From assembly GCA_009827235.1 (NCBI GenBank), contig SPMW01000019.1, positions 1-29,285 of the forward strand: a DNA stretch of 29,285 nucleotides, given 5' to 3'. Numbering within the stretch: the first letter of the stretch is position 1; every line of letters starts with the position of its first letter. Below, one piece after another: positions 7,962 through 15,495 of the stretch. The DNA is from Candidatus Campylobacter infans. GTDB lineage: Bacteria; Campylobacterota; Campylobacteria; Campylobacterales; Campylobacteraceae. The translations under genes and the position numbers were made by a program. The notes under the pieces are model-generated. The model saw only the letters and a program-made list of their open reading frames with translations, was not told the origin of the DNA and searched no databases.

Positions 7962-9455
7962 ATGCTTTTTAATTCTTTTGAGTTTATATTTGTTTTTTTG
8001 CCTATAATTTTTATTTTATATTTTGGCTTGGCTAAGCTTAGATTAATTAAGCTTGCAACGGCTGTTTTAACCATAGCTTCTATTGTTTTTTATGGATATT
8101 GGAATTTTATTTATGTGCCTTTGATTGTGGCTTCATTTACTTTTAATTTTTTCATCGGTCAAAGGCTGTGCGAGCAGGTTAAAAACTCACAAAAAAAACA
8201 TAAAAGCTTGCTTGCTTTTGGCATAATTTCTAATATCGCGCTTTTGTGTTATTATAAATATACTGATTTTTTTATAGAAAATTTTAATGGGATTTTTGGT
8301 GCTGATGTGCCGCTAATGCATATAGTTTTGCCACTTGGGATTAGCTTTTTTACCTTTACGCAGATTGCATTTTTGGTCGATTGCTGGCGTGGTTTTGTAA
8401 GAGAAAAAAGCTTTATAAATTATGCTTTATTCGTTACTTATTTTCCACATTTACTAGCTGGTCCTATAATCCATCATGCTGAAATGATGCCACAATTTGC
8501 AAATCTACGCCGTAAAAAAATTCACTACAAAAACATAAGCATAGGCCTTTTTTTATTTTCTATGGGTTTGTTTAAAAAAGTTTGCGTGGCGGATTTTTTT
8601 GCGCATTTTGCTAATTACGGCTTTGATAGCGCTAGTAATTTAAGCCTGCTTGATGCTTGGGTAAGCTCGCTTTCATATACTTTTGAGTTATATTTTGATT
8701 TTAGCGGATATACTGATATGGCAATAGGAATATCATATATGTTTAATATAGTTTTGCCTCTAAATTTTAATTCTCCATATAAAGCTACAAATATAGGTGA
8801 TTTTTGGCATAGATGGCATATGACGCTTTCGCGCTTTTTAAGGGATTATATTTATATACCATTAGGCGGTAATCGTGTGGGCGAGGCTAGGCTTTATGTT
8901 AATTTATTTTTGGTGTTTTTAATAGGCGGTATTTGGCATGGAGCTGGCTGGACCTTTGTGATTTGGGGTTGTATGCATGGAATTGGCATTGTTATAGCGC
9001 GTTTTTATAGCTTGCATTTTGGCAAAATGAATAAAATTTTAGCTTGGTTTATTACATTTAATTTTGTAAATATCGCTTGGGTATTTTTTAGAGCTAATGA
9101 TATAAATAGTGCATTTAAGGTGCTTGGCGCGATGTTTAGCTTAGAAAATGGATTTAGTTTAAGCACTGATTTTATAGCTAAAATCAATGATAGCCTTAGT
9201 ATTTTGGTGTATTTTATAAATAATAAATTAGTTAGTGCTAGTGGAGTGTATAACTTTATTTGGGTGCATAGTTTTATTTTTGCTTTATTTTTTATAATTT
9301 TTTTAGCGGTTTTACTAGCTAAAAACTCGCAAGAGCTAGTGCTAAAAGCAGGTTTTAGCAAAAAAACTATGCTTTGGATTTGGATTATGCTAGCCCTTGT
9401 GTTTTTATCTAGTAGAGATGCTGGCGTAAGTGCGTTTTTGTATTTTAATTTTTAG
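7962..9455 (+). CDS. MBOAT O-acyltransferase (AlgI/PatA-like)
   Basis: 497 residues with about ten to twelve membrane helices. The membrane-bound O-acyltransferase hallmarks are present: YFDFSGYTDMA near 244-254, FWHRWHMTLS at 281-290, and the proposed catalytic histidine His326 in GGIWHGAGW. Such proteins move acyl groups, usually acetyl, across the inner membrane to a glycan acceptor (alginate, peptidoglycan, teichoic acid or capsule). The next gene, 8 bases on, encodes an SGNH-like partner, the arrangement seen in AlgI/AlgJ, PatA/PatB and DltB/DltD. The substrate cannot be read from sequence. Confidence 0.9.
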   Translation: MLFNSFEFIFVFLPIIFILYFGLAKLRLIKLATAVLTIASIVFYGYWNFIYVPLIVASFTFNFFIGQRLCEQVKNSQKKHKSLLAFGIISNIALLCYYKYTDFFIENFNGIFGADVPLMHIVLPLGISFFTFTQIAFLVDCWRGFVREKSFINYALFVTYFPHLLAGPIIHHAEMMPQFANLRRKKIHYKNISIGLFLFSMGLFKKVCVADFFAHFANYGFDSASNLSLLDAWVSSLSYTFELYFDFSGYTDMAIGISYMFNIVLPLNFNSPYKATNIGDFWHRWHMTLSRFLRDYIYIPLGGNRVGEARLYVNLFLVFLIGGIWHGAGWTFVIWGCMHGIGIVIARFYSLHFGKMNKILAWFITFNFVNIAWVFFRANDINSAFKVLGAMFSLENGFSLSTDFIAKINDSLSILVYFINNKLVSASGVYNFIWVHSFIFALFFIIFLAVLLAKNSQELVLKAGFSKKTMLWIWIMLALVFLSSRDAGVSAFLYFNF

Positions 9456-9463
9456 GATAAATA

Positions 9464-10492
9464 ATGAAAAAATATAAAAAATTTGTTCTAAATTTTATTT
9501 TAATTGGGCTTATTTTGGCGATTTTATTGCCTTTGTATTTTATGGGGATTGGATATTTAGCGGGGCTGGATTATTTTGATGAGCTTTATGCAAATAAAAT
9601 AATTACGCTAGAAAATAGTAAGGATAAAAATAGAATTTTAATCGATGCAGGCTCAGGCACGAGATTTAGCATAAATGCCCGTGATATAGAAAAAGAGCTT
9701 GGGATTTTTACTATAAACTTAGGCGATTATGCAGGCGTGCCACTTGAATACAAAATCCCTAGATTAGCAAAAACCGCGCACAAAGGCGATTTAATCATCT
9801 TGCCACTTGAATATAAATATTATTTAGATGATTTTACCACAAAGCCTGTGGTTGAAAGCTTATTAAGCGGGCATTATAATACTTATTTTTCTTATTTTTC
9901 TTTATTTGAAAAAATCAAAATAGCTTATTCTTTTTCTTTAATAGACAACGCCCAAAGCTTTAAAAAAGCCAAAAAAAATCTAAAAATGCTAATGAAAGAT
10001 GAAAATTTTAGTTTGAAAAAAGCTAATTTAACCGGCATTGATGATTTAATAAAAACTAGGGGAGATTTTGATTATGATGAAAAAAATTTCCCACCCGGAG
10101 CTGATGTGAAAATCCCTTGCTTACAATATCTTTTTAAAAATGATTTTAAGGGCAAAATCGATGAAAAATTTATAAAAAATTTAAAAGATTTACAAACTTT
10201 AAGCCAAAAAACCGGCGCAAAGGTGGTTTTTACTTATCCTAATGTAAATGGCAAGGCTTGTTATGATTTTAGCCTTGATGGCGGGGCTGAGTTTAAAGAG
10301 TTTTTAGATGATATTAAAATTTTAGTTAGAAGCTATGGCTTTGATTTTATAGGCGATTATAAAGATAGCTATTTTGACGATCCAGATAAATATATGCTCG
10401 ATACGCAATACCACTTAAATAAAGCAGGCAGGGCGTTGCGCTCAGCCCAGCTTGCAAAAAGCATTAAAATTTACCTTAAAGGACAAAAATGA
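9464..10492 (+). CDS. Membrane-anchored SGNH-hydrolase-like protein, partner of the MBOAT protein
   Basis: 342 residues with one N-terminal signal anchor (about 8-30) and a periplasmic domain. DAGSGTRFSI (residues 61-70, Ser64) resembles the nucleophile block of SGNH esterases/transferases. DTQYHLNKAGR (313-323, Asp313 and His317) resembles the C-terminal Asp-His block. Proteins with this layout, such as DltD and AlgJ/AlgX, complete acyl transfer to the glycan in the periplasm. That role is inferred from motifs and from the MBOAT neighbour. The stop overlaps the next start as ATGA. No close named family is recognised beyond this. Confidence 0.65.
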   Translation: MKKYKKFVLNFILIGLILAILLPLYFMGIGYLAGLDYFDELYANKIITLENSKDKNRILIDAGSGTRFSINARDIEKELGIFTINLGDYAGVPLEYKIPRLAKTAHKGDLIILPLEYKYYLDDFTTKPVVESLLSGHYNTYFSYFSLFEKIKIAYSFSLIDNAQSFKKAKKNLKMLMKDENFSLKKANLTGIDDLIKTRGDFDYDEKNFPPGADVKIPCLQYLFKNDFKGKIDEKFIKNLKDLQTLSQKTGAKVVFTYPNVNGKACYDFSLDGGAEFKEFLDDIKILVRSYGFDFIGDYKDSYFDDPDKYMLDTQYHLNKAGRALRSAQLAKSIKIYLKGQK

Positions 10493-10803
10493 CTTATATG
10501 AATGATTACTCAAAGGAAATTTTTAAAGATCCAATTACTCTTAGAAGAAAGTTGGCTTTATTTTTAGGCACGCCAGAAAAAGTAGAAACTTACGCGCAAG
10601 CTTGTGAGAAATTTTTTGCTAAAAGCGGTGGAGTTGGCATCGTATTTGGTGCTACTTGGTCGTGGTGGGGATTTTTTATGGGCTGGCTTTGGGCGCTTTA
10701 TAGAAAGCAATACATCTTTGCCCTTGTGATATTTTTTCTAAATCTAATGCCAATTGTTAAAGCCATTTTTAAGCTGTTTTATCGCCCAAGCATAATGGCT
10801 TGA
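10489..10803 (+). CDS. DUF2628 small membrane protein
   Basis: 104 residues. The central segment FGATWSWWGFFMGWLWALYR and the following hydrophobic stretch match the aromatic signature of DUF2628 proteins, which have unknown function. Two membrane helices are likely (about 53-71 and 76-97). The first ATG is chosen because AAAGGA stands in front of it and it overlaps the previous stop (ATGA). It is therefore the third gene of the MBOAT cassette. The last 60 bases overlap the 3' end of the opposite-strand ClbS/DfsB gene. Confidence 0.75.
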   Translation: MTYMNDYSKEIFKDPITLRRKLALFLGTPEKVETYAQACEKFFAKSGGVGIVFGATWSWWGFFMGWLWALYRKQYIFALVIFFLNLMPIVKAIFKLFYRPSIMA

Positions 10804-11289
10804 AGTGCTTGAAATCGCATAGCTTGCAAGGCTTGAAGTAAGCGTGAAAGCAAAATGAGCCTTTGTAAATAAGGCTTTTTCGCTGAGCCTGCTTATCAGC
10901 TTTAAAACGCGCTCGTGGCTTTGTTTTAAGCTCGCATAAGCCTCGTCAAAGCTTGTGTTTTGGTGCTTTTGCCACAGCTCAATGTTGAGTTTAGGATAGG
11001 TTCTAAAATTATAAGGGCTTGGAAGAAATGGCGTGATTTTGGGCTTTGGCAAGGCATTTTCGCCCTTAAATTCAAGATTGTTTGTGATGAAATTTTCAAG
11101 CATTTTGCTCCACTCATAAAGGTGTATGAGTATGTCGCGGGCGTTTTTGTCGCGCACATTTTTGGGCAGGGCGTTTTTAAAATCGCTTTTTAAAAGCTCT
11201 TTTGGCGTGCTGTCTAAAAGCGCGCAAAGCTTGGTAAATTCATCATTTGCGGCTTTGATTAAATCGCTTTTGTTTGTGGGGCGTGGCAC
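10744..11289 (-). CDS. ClbS/DfsB family four-helix-bundle protein
   Basis: 181 residues, close to the family length. It opens MPRPTNKSDLIKAANDEFTK and contains NARDILIHLYEWS. The middle segment PYNFRTYPKLNIELWQKHQN and the near-terminal SSHYAWAIKQL are all strongly typical of ClbS/DfsB (formerly DUF1706). Escherichia coli ClbS protects producers against the genotoxin colibactin; most homologues have no known substrate. A protective, DinB-like hydrolase role is possible but not shown. It is a single gene, convergent with and overlapping the DUF2628 gene by 60 bases. A weak purine-rich site precedes the ATG. Confidence 0.85.
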   Translation of the reverse strand: MPRPTNKSDLIKAANDEFTKLCALLDSTPKELLKSDFKNALPKNVRDKNARDILIHLYEWSKMLENFITNNLEFKGENALPKPKITPFLPSPYNFRTYPKLNIELWQKHQNTSFDEAYASLKQSHERVLKLISRLSEKALFTKAHFAFTLTSSLASYAISSTSSHYAWAIKQLKNGFNNWH

Positions 11290-11830
11290 AAGCTGTCCTT
11301 TTTTGTAAAAATGAAAAAGGCATTATAACTAAATTTGCACGAAAAATTTAAAGCAAAGCTCCAAAATCAATTATTTTAATTTTTTGTGCTTTATAATAAA
11401 GGTGTTACAGGCTTTAAAAGCGTGCTTTGTGGTGTCTTTGCGACAAAAATTTAAAAATTTTTTACAAATTTATCAAAATTTTTAAATTTTTAACCTTTTC
11501 TTATACATTTTAAGCTATTATTTTTTTGTTGGTTTGGCAAAATTTCCTTGCTAAATCGCATTAAAATGATAATTTTTGATAGCAAAGAGCAGGGTGTATT
11601 TGTGATGAATGCTAAATTTTATGAAATTTAAAAATTATTTTAGCTTGTTTTAAAATTTTAAAATTTAGCCTGCTTTAATTTAAAATTTCACAATACAGCC
11701 CAGTATCTGTGCTAACCATTTTATGGATTTTAAATTTTAACATTCATTGCCTTTATAAAAATTAGCCAGTATTTTAGAAAAAAAACAAATAGCAACAAAA
11801 ACGCGATATTTTAGAGTTTAAAATTTTAAT
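11290..11830. other. 541-base AT-rich spacer without a convincing gene
   Basis: It lies between the ClbS-like gene and the rlmN 3' end. It holds a TATAAT box (11392), one exact AAATTTTAAAATTT palindrome (11653-11666) and a 21-codon open frame at 11566-11631 that lacks a ribosome-binding site. No tRNA or recognisable structured RNA is seen. Confidence 0.6.
11392..11397 (+). promoter_or_regulatory. Orphan -10-like element in the ClbS-rlmN spacer
   Basis: TTTTTTGTGCTTTATAATAAAGG has the usual T-rich lead and a consensus TATAAT. However, no plus-strand gene follows within 3.7 kb. It could drive a small RNA or be chance in AT-rich DNA. Confidence 0.3.
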
Positions 11831-12907
11831 TTAGGATTTTTCATTTTGCGCTTTTAACTGACCGCAAGCTGCGCTAATATCAAGCCCTTTGCTTTGTCTA
11901 ATCGTGCAAGTTAGCCCCTTTGCTTGTAAAAAATCCCTAAAATCTTGCGCGTTTTTTAGGCTAGGGCGCCTAAACTCGCTGCCTTCGTGTGGATTAAAAA
12001 GTATTAAATTAACCTTTGCTTTAATGCCATTTAATAATCCCAAAAGTGCCTTAGCATCGCAAATGCGGTCATTTACGCCACCAAGCAGCAAATACTCAAA
12101 CATCACGCGCTTTCGCATATCTATTGGAAACTCGCGCACAGCTTGTATGATAGCTGCGATATTGTAGGCTTTATTGATTGGCATTAGGCTTTGTCTTAGT
12201 TCATCATTTACAGCATGAAGTGAAATGGCCAAAAGCACGCCCAAATCAAGCTCACCTAGCTTTTTAATCTGGCTTGCAAGCCCGCTAGTGCTGATGGTTT
12301 GGCGTCTAGGGCTAATTGCAAGAGCGTCATTGTGTTTTAAAATTTCTATGGCTTTTGTTAGATTTTCTAAATTATCCAAAGGCTCACCCATACCCATATA
12401 TACGATATTTACGCGCCGTTCATACGCGATGGCATTTTCGCGTTTGATTTTTAAAATTTGCCCTACAATCTCACCAGCACTTAAATTTCTTACAAAGCCA
12501 CCTTTTGCCGTGTAGCAAAACGCACAGCCCATTTTACAGCCTACTTGCGAGCTAACGCAAATGGTGTAGCGTTTGTGGCGCATAAGCTTGCCATTTTCAT
12601 CAATAATCTCATCTTTCATCGGCAAAAGCACGCTTTCAATGCATTTGCCATCTTTTAATTTAAAAAGATATTTTTTCGAGCCATCATTGCTTTGCTGGCA
12701 TTTTACAGGCTCTACGCTATCGATGTAAAAGGTGTTTTGTAAATTATTTTTTAATGCGTTGTTTAGATTTGTCATCGCGCTAAAATCATTTACACCTTTT
12801 TTATAAATCCATTCAAATACTTGCTTAGCGCGAAATTTTGGCTCTTTTAGCTCGTTGATAAAATAATTTTCAAGCTCATTTAAGTTAAAATCTAAAATAT
12901 TTTTCAT
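11831..12907 (-). CDS. rlmN: Dual-specificity RNA methyltransferase RlmN
   Basis: A 358-residue radical SAM enzyme that methylates C2 of A2503 in 23S rRNA, and of A37 in some tRNAs. The iron-sulfur motif CxxxCxxC is at Cys124, Cys128 and Cys131 ([10 protein letters not shown]). The two catalytic cysteines correspond to Cys117 (TICVSSQVG) and Cys348 (AACGQL). The GEPLDN and SLHAVND segments are also typical. Its first 23 bases overlap the 3' end of the upstream phosphorylase-like gene. It therefore appears to be the last gene of the can-hisF group. Confidence 0.96.
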   Translation of the reverse strand: MKNILDFNLNELENYFINELKEPKFRAKQVFEWIYKKGVNDFSAMTNLNNALKNNLQNTFYIDSVEPVKCQQSNDGSKKYLFKLKDGKCIESVLLPMKDEIIDENGKLMRHKRYTICVSSQVGCKMGCAFCYTAKGGFVRNLSAGEIVGQILKIKRENAIAYERRVNIVYMGMGEPLDNLENLTKAIEILKHNDALAISPRRQTISTSGLASQIKKLGELDLGVLLAISLHAVNDELRQSLMPINKAYNIAAIIQAVREFPIDMRKRVMFEYLLLGGVNDRICDAKALLGLLNGIKAKVNLILFNPHEGSEFRRPSLKNAQDFRDFLQAKGLTCTIRQSKGLDISAACGQLKAQNEKS

Positions 12908-13430
12908 TTTCTTGCTCTAAATAATTTTTTAAAATTTCTATGGCTTTTGCGTGATTTGCCAAAAATTGCTCGTGCGCGTTATTTTCGCAATAATTACTAG
13001 CGCAAAACACGCCCTCGCATTCTAAATTAAAAGCCTTTGCGACCTCGCACACAGCGTAGAATTCCATATTTTCAGCCACTAAGTTTATTTGGCTAAATTT
13101 TTTAGCTATATTTAAATCTTTGCATATAAAATTTGATGAGTTTATTGCGGAATTTTGCTGATTTTGTGCGGAGATTATGGGCGAATAAGACAGATTTAAG
13201 AGCGCTGAAATTTCAATATTTGTGGCGTTTTGGCTTTTGATTATGCTAAAAAGTTCTTTGCTTTTATCATAAAGTCCGCAAGTGCCGATAAATACAAGCT
13301 TTTGTGGCAAGTGCTTTTGCGTGGCTAAAAATTTGCTTAAATTTATACTAGCATTTATCAATCCTATGCCACAAGTAAAAGCATTTTCAAAGCTCTCAGC
13401 CCCGCCAGCACACACATAAAGCACGCTCAT
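12885..13430 (-). CDS. Phosphorylase-superfamily protein (purine nucleoside phosphorylase-like)
   Basis: 181 residues, shorter than most members of the PNP/MTA-nucleosidase fold. GxxN-like turns near the start ([12 protein letters not shown]), LVFIGTCG, and [14 protein letters not shown] fit the family; the last corresponds to the substrate-binding VEMExxAV motif. [14 protein letters not shown] replaces the usual SDxA region near the end. The substrate is uncertain: nucleoside phosphorolysis or hydrolysis is likely, but the catalytic Asp is not in the usual place. It overlaps hisF upstream (ATGA) and rlmN downstream, so it is translated as part of that operon. Confidence 0.6.
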   Translation of the reverse strand: MSVLYVCAGGAESFENAFTCGIGLINASINLSKFLATQKHLPQKLVFIGTCGLYDKSKELFSIIKSQNATNIEISALLNLSYSPIISAQNQQNSAINSSNFICKDLNIAKKFSQINLVAENMEFYAVCEVAKAFNLECEGVFCASNYCENNAHEQFLANHAKAIEILKNYLEQENEKYFRF

Positions 13431-14182
13431 AAACGCACGCTCACGCCATTTTGGTTTAGATAATTTTTTAAATCTTTGATTTTTATTTGTTTGTAGTGAA
13501 AGATACTAGCAGCTAGTGCGGCATCTGCGCCATTTTTAAAAGCATCTAAAATATGCTCCATTTTGCCAGCTCCGCCACTTGCGATTACTGGAATTCTTAG
13601 CATTTGTGATATTTTTTTGGTGATTTTTAAATCAAAACCAGCCTTTGTGCCATCAGCGTCCATTGAGGTTAATAAAATTTCGCCAGCGCCTAAATTAGCC
13701 ACCATTTGCGCCCATTTACAAGCATCAAGGCCAGTATCAGTGCGCCCGCCGTGAATGAAAACATTGTATTTTTCATCTGCGCTTGCTTTTACATCTATTG
13801 CAACCACTACGCATTGTGAGCCAAATTTTGCCGCTGCTTGTGTGATTAGCTTTGGGTTTTTGATGGCGGCTGAGTTTAGGCTGATTTTATCACAGCCAGC
13901 ATTTAAAAGGCGCGAAATATCATCTAAGCTAGCTATGCCGCCGCCAACTGTTAGCGGTATAAACAGCTCTTTGGCTACATTTTCAACTATATCTAAAATA
14001 GTTTTGCGCTCTTCAAAACTTGCTGTAATATCTAAAAAACATAGCTCATCAGCACCTTCTTCATTGTAGCGTTTTGCTACTTCTACTGGATCGCCAGCGT
14101 CTTTTAGCTCTATAAAATTTGTGCCTTTTACCACGCGGCCATTTTTTATATCTAAGCAAGGAATAATGCGTTTTGCAAACAT
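13427..14182 (-). CDS. hisF: Imidazole glycerol phosphate synthase cyclase subunit HisF
   Basis: A 251-residue TIM barrel that closes the imidazole ring of histidine, using ammonia supplied by HisH. The catalytic aspartates are Asp11 ([14 protein letters not shown]) and Asp130 (VVAIDVKA). The phosphate-binding loops GGGI (80-83) and ASGGAG are present. Length and termini are normal. No other his gene is adjacent, so HisH is encoded elsewhere. The stop codon overlaps the start of the phosphorylase-like gene. Confidence 0.96.
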   Translation of the reverse strand: MFAKRIIPCLDIKNGRVVKGTNFIELKDAGDPVEVAKRYNEEGADELCFLDITASFEERKTILDIVENVAKELFIPLTVGGGIASLDDISRLLNAGCDKISLNSAAIKNPKLITQAAAKFGSQCVVVAIDVKASADEKYNVFIHGGRTDTGLDACKWAQMVANLGAGEILLTSMDADGTKAGFDLKITKKISQMLRIPVIASGGAGKMEHILDAFKNGADAALAASIFHYKQIKIKDLKNYLNQNGVSVRL

Positions 14183-14217
14183 TTTCTACTTTCAAATAGC
14201 ATAAAAATGATTAAATT

Positions 14218-14385
14218 TTAAAAATCTTCTTCTTCATCGCTGCCATCGTTGTATTCGTAATCGTCATCATCATAATTATTGCTTTTATGGCCATCGTCCC
14301 AGCTGCTATAATCATCATCATAGCCTTCATCAAAGCCATCTTTTTCTTCTTCAAAACCTTCAAAATCATCATCAAAATTTCTCAT
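14218..14385 (-). CDS. Extremely acidic 55-residue micropeptide
   Basis: An uninterrupted frame that begins MRNFDDDFEGFEEEKDGFDE and ends SDEEEDF. Nearly half of the residues are Asp or Glu, interspersed with Phe, Tyr and Trp; there are only three Lys/Arg residues and no cysteine. A very strong ribosome-binding site (AAGGGGAG) stands five bases before the ATG. The ATG overlaps the TGA of carbonic anhydrase (ATGA), implying coupled translation. No hydrophobic segment is present, so it should be cytoplasmic and probably disordered. I do not recognise a family. Simple acidic repeats can arise by chance, but the start signal and coupling argue for a real gene. Confidence 0.75.
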   Translation of the reverse strand: MRNFDDDFEGFEEEKDGFDEGYDDDYSSWDDGHKSNNYDDDDYEYNDGSDEEEDF

Positions 14386-14999
14386 TTTCTCCCCTTATTT
14401 AATAAAATAAACTCTTCATTTTCATAGCTATAAACTTCACCAGTTTGAATTATATAATGCCAGCCATAAATGCGTAAAAGCCCGTTTTTTTCGCGTTCAT
14501 TGACCTGCGGATAAGTGCGGATATTTTCCATACTTTGAAGCACACATAGCCTCTCAGTTAGCCAGCCACGCTCATCAACTGATGAATTGGAGTTTAAAAT
14601 TTCGTTCTTTACTTCATTTAATTGCTCCAACCAGCGCGCAACTGATGGCATATTTTGTAATTTTTTATCATCATAAATCGCCGCACAGCCATTACAATCA
14701 CTATGCCCGCAAATAACGATATTTTCAACTTCAAGCGACATTATTGCATAAACAATAGCCGAAGTGCTTGCTAAATATTCATCTTTTAAGCGGTATTTTG
14801 GGACGATATTTGCGATATTTCTTACCACAAAAAGCTCGCCCGGCAAGGTGCTAGTAATTAAGCTTGGCACCACGCGCGAATCAGAACAGCCTATAAAAAG
14901 CGTGTGCGGATTTTGGCTTTTGCTTAGGTTTTTAAAAAGCTCTTTATACTCGCTAAAACCAGAATGCATAAACTTTATCGCACCTTCAATAATCGACAT
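14382..14999 (-). CDS. Beta-class carbonic anhydrase
   Basis: A 205-residue enzyme that interconverts CO2 and bicarbonate. The zinc ligands are Cys38 (GCSDSRVVP), His99 and Cys102 (CGHSDCNGC); the Asp40-Arg42 dyad of the active site is intact. The C-terminal WLTERLCVLQS and GWHYIIQTGEVY segments are typical. Campylobacters depend on such an enzyme for growth at low CO2. It is the promoter-proximal gene of a minus-strand group that continues into the acidic micropeptide, hisF and rlmN. AGGGGAT precedes the ATG. Confidence 0.95.
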   Translation of the reverse strand: MSIIEGAIKFMHSGFSEYKELFKNLSKSQNPHTLFIGCSDSRVVPSLITSTLPGELFVVRNIANIVPKYRLKDEYLASTSAIVYAIMSLEVENIVICGHSDCNGCAAIYDDKKLQNMPSVARWLEQLNEVKNEILNSNSSVDERGWLTERLCVLQSMENIRTYPQVNEREKNGLLRIYGWHYIIQTGEVYSYENEEFILLNKGRK

Positions 15000-15029
15000 T
15001 TAATCCCCTATTTGCTACAAAAATGCGAA

Positions 15030-15035
15030 ATTATA
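15030..15035 (-). promoter_or_regulatory. -10 element of the carbonic anhydrase operon promoter
   Basis: On the minus strand the sequence reads CTTGCTATAAT, an extended consensus -10 box about 30 bases before the start codon. It is one of the best promoters in the window. Confidence 0.7.
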
Positions 15036-15115
15036 GCAAGATAAATAAATAAAATTTCAAAATTTCGCTAAAAATTTTTTGTGATTTTCTTACTAAAAAA
15101 AATAAATTTTAACTT

Positions 15116-15121
15116 TATACT
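15116..15121 (+). promoter_or_regulatory. Possible -10 element for the Tat-signal pseudogene
   Basis: TTTATACT lies 22 bases before the ATG at 15143; it is a weak match to consensus. Confidence 0.3.
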
Positions 15122-15142
15122 TACAAATTTTAAGGGGTGAAA

Positions 15143-15306
15143 ATGAATGAGCAAAATCCAAGACGGAGTTTTTTTAAAGCAGCTTGCGTGTTGGCGCAAG
15201 CACTTTTTTAACGCCAAAACCGCAATTAAACGCAAGGCAAAATTTAAAGTCACAAAGTTTATGGAGCGATGGAGTTAAAAAAGCAAATAAAGCATTAAAA
15301 AAATAG
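15143..15306 (+). pseudogene. Small twin-arginine-signal protein interrupted by a one-base frameshift
   Basis: A strong ribosome-binding site (AAGGGG) precedes an ATG and the reading MNEQNPRRSFFKAACVLAQ, a classic Tat signal. The frame stops at 15209-15211, right after a run of six T (15204-15209). If one T is restored, the frame continues through LTPKPQLNARQ and SLWSDGVKKANKALKK to TAG at 15304-15306, giving a 54-residue protein. Both halves look coding. It could be a decayed gene, a sequencing error, or a switchable T6/T7 tract. Small Tat peptides often accompany molybdoenzymes such as formate dehydrogenase, but no such enzyme is nearby, so no function is assigned. Confidence 0.6.
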
Positions 15307-15461
15307 CCAGTATTTAGGCAAATTTTAAATGATTGAAGGTGAAATTTTAAGTTAAAAGCAAGCTAAAAAATATTTTTTTAAAAATGTTACGATTTTACAC
15401 AAATTTAAAATTTTGTTTTATAAATTTTCACTTTTTATTACATAATGATTTAAAAATCAGC

Positions 15462-15467
15462 TACAAT
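15462..15467 (+). promoter_or_regulatory. -10 element of the SLC13 transporter gene
   Basis: CAGCTACAAT stands 29 bases before the ATG. The gene also has the strong Shine-Dalgarno AAGGGGAG. Confidence 0.6.
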
Positions 15468-15495
15468 CGCTCAATTTATCCAAAAAGGGGAGAAT

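Noticed and set aside
11566..11631. 21-codon frame MIIFDSKEQGVFVMNAKFYEI
   Set aside because: It looks faintly protein-like but has no ribosome-binding site and no recognisable family; kept only as part of the spacer description.
15068..15253. 61-codon minus-strand frame
   Set aside because: It is antisense to the Tat-signal pseudogene and has no start signal of its own.
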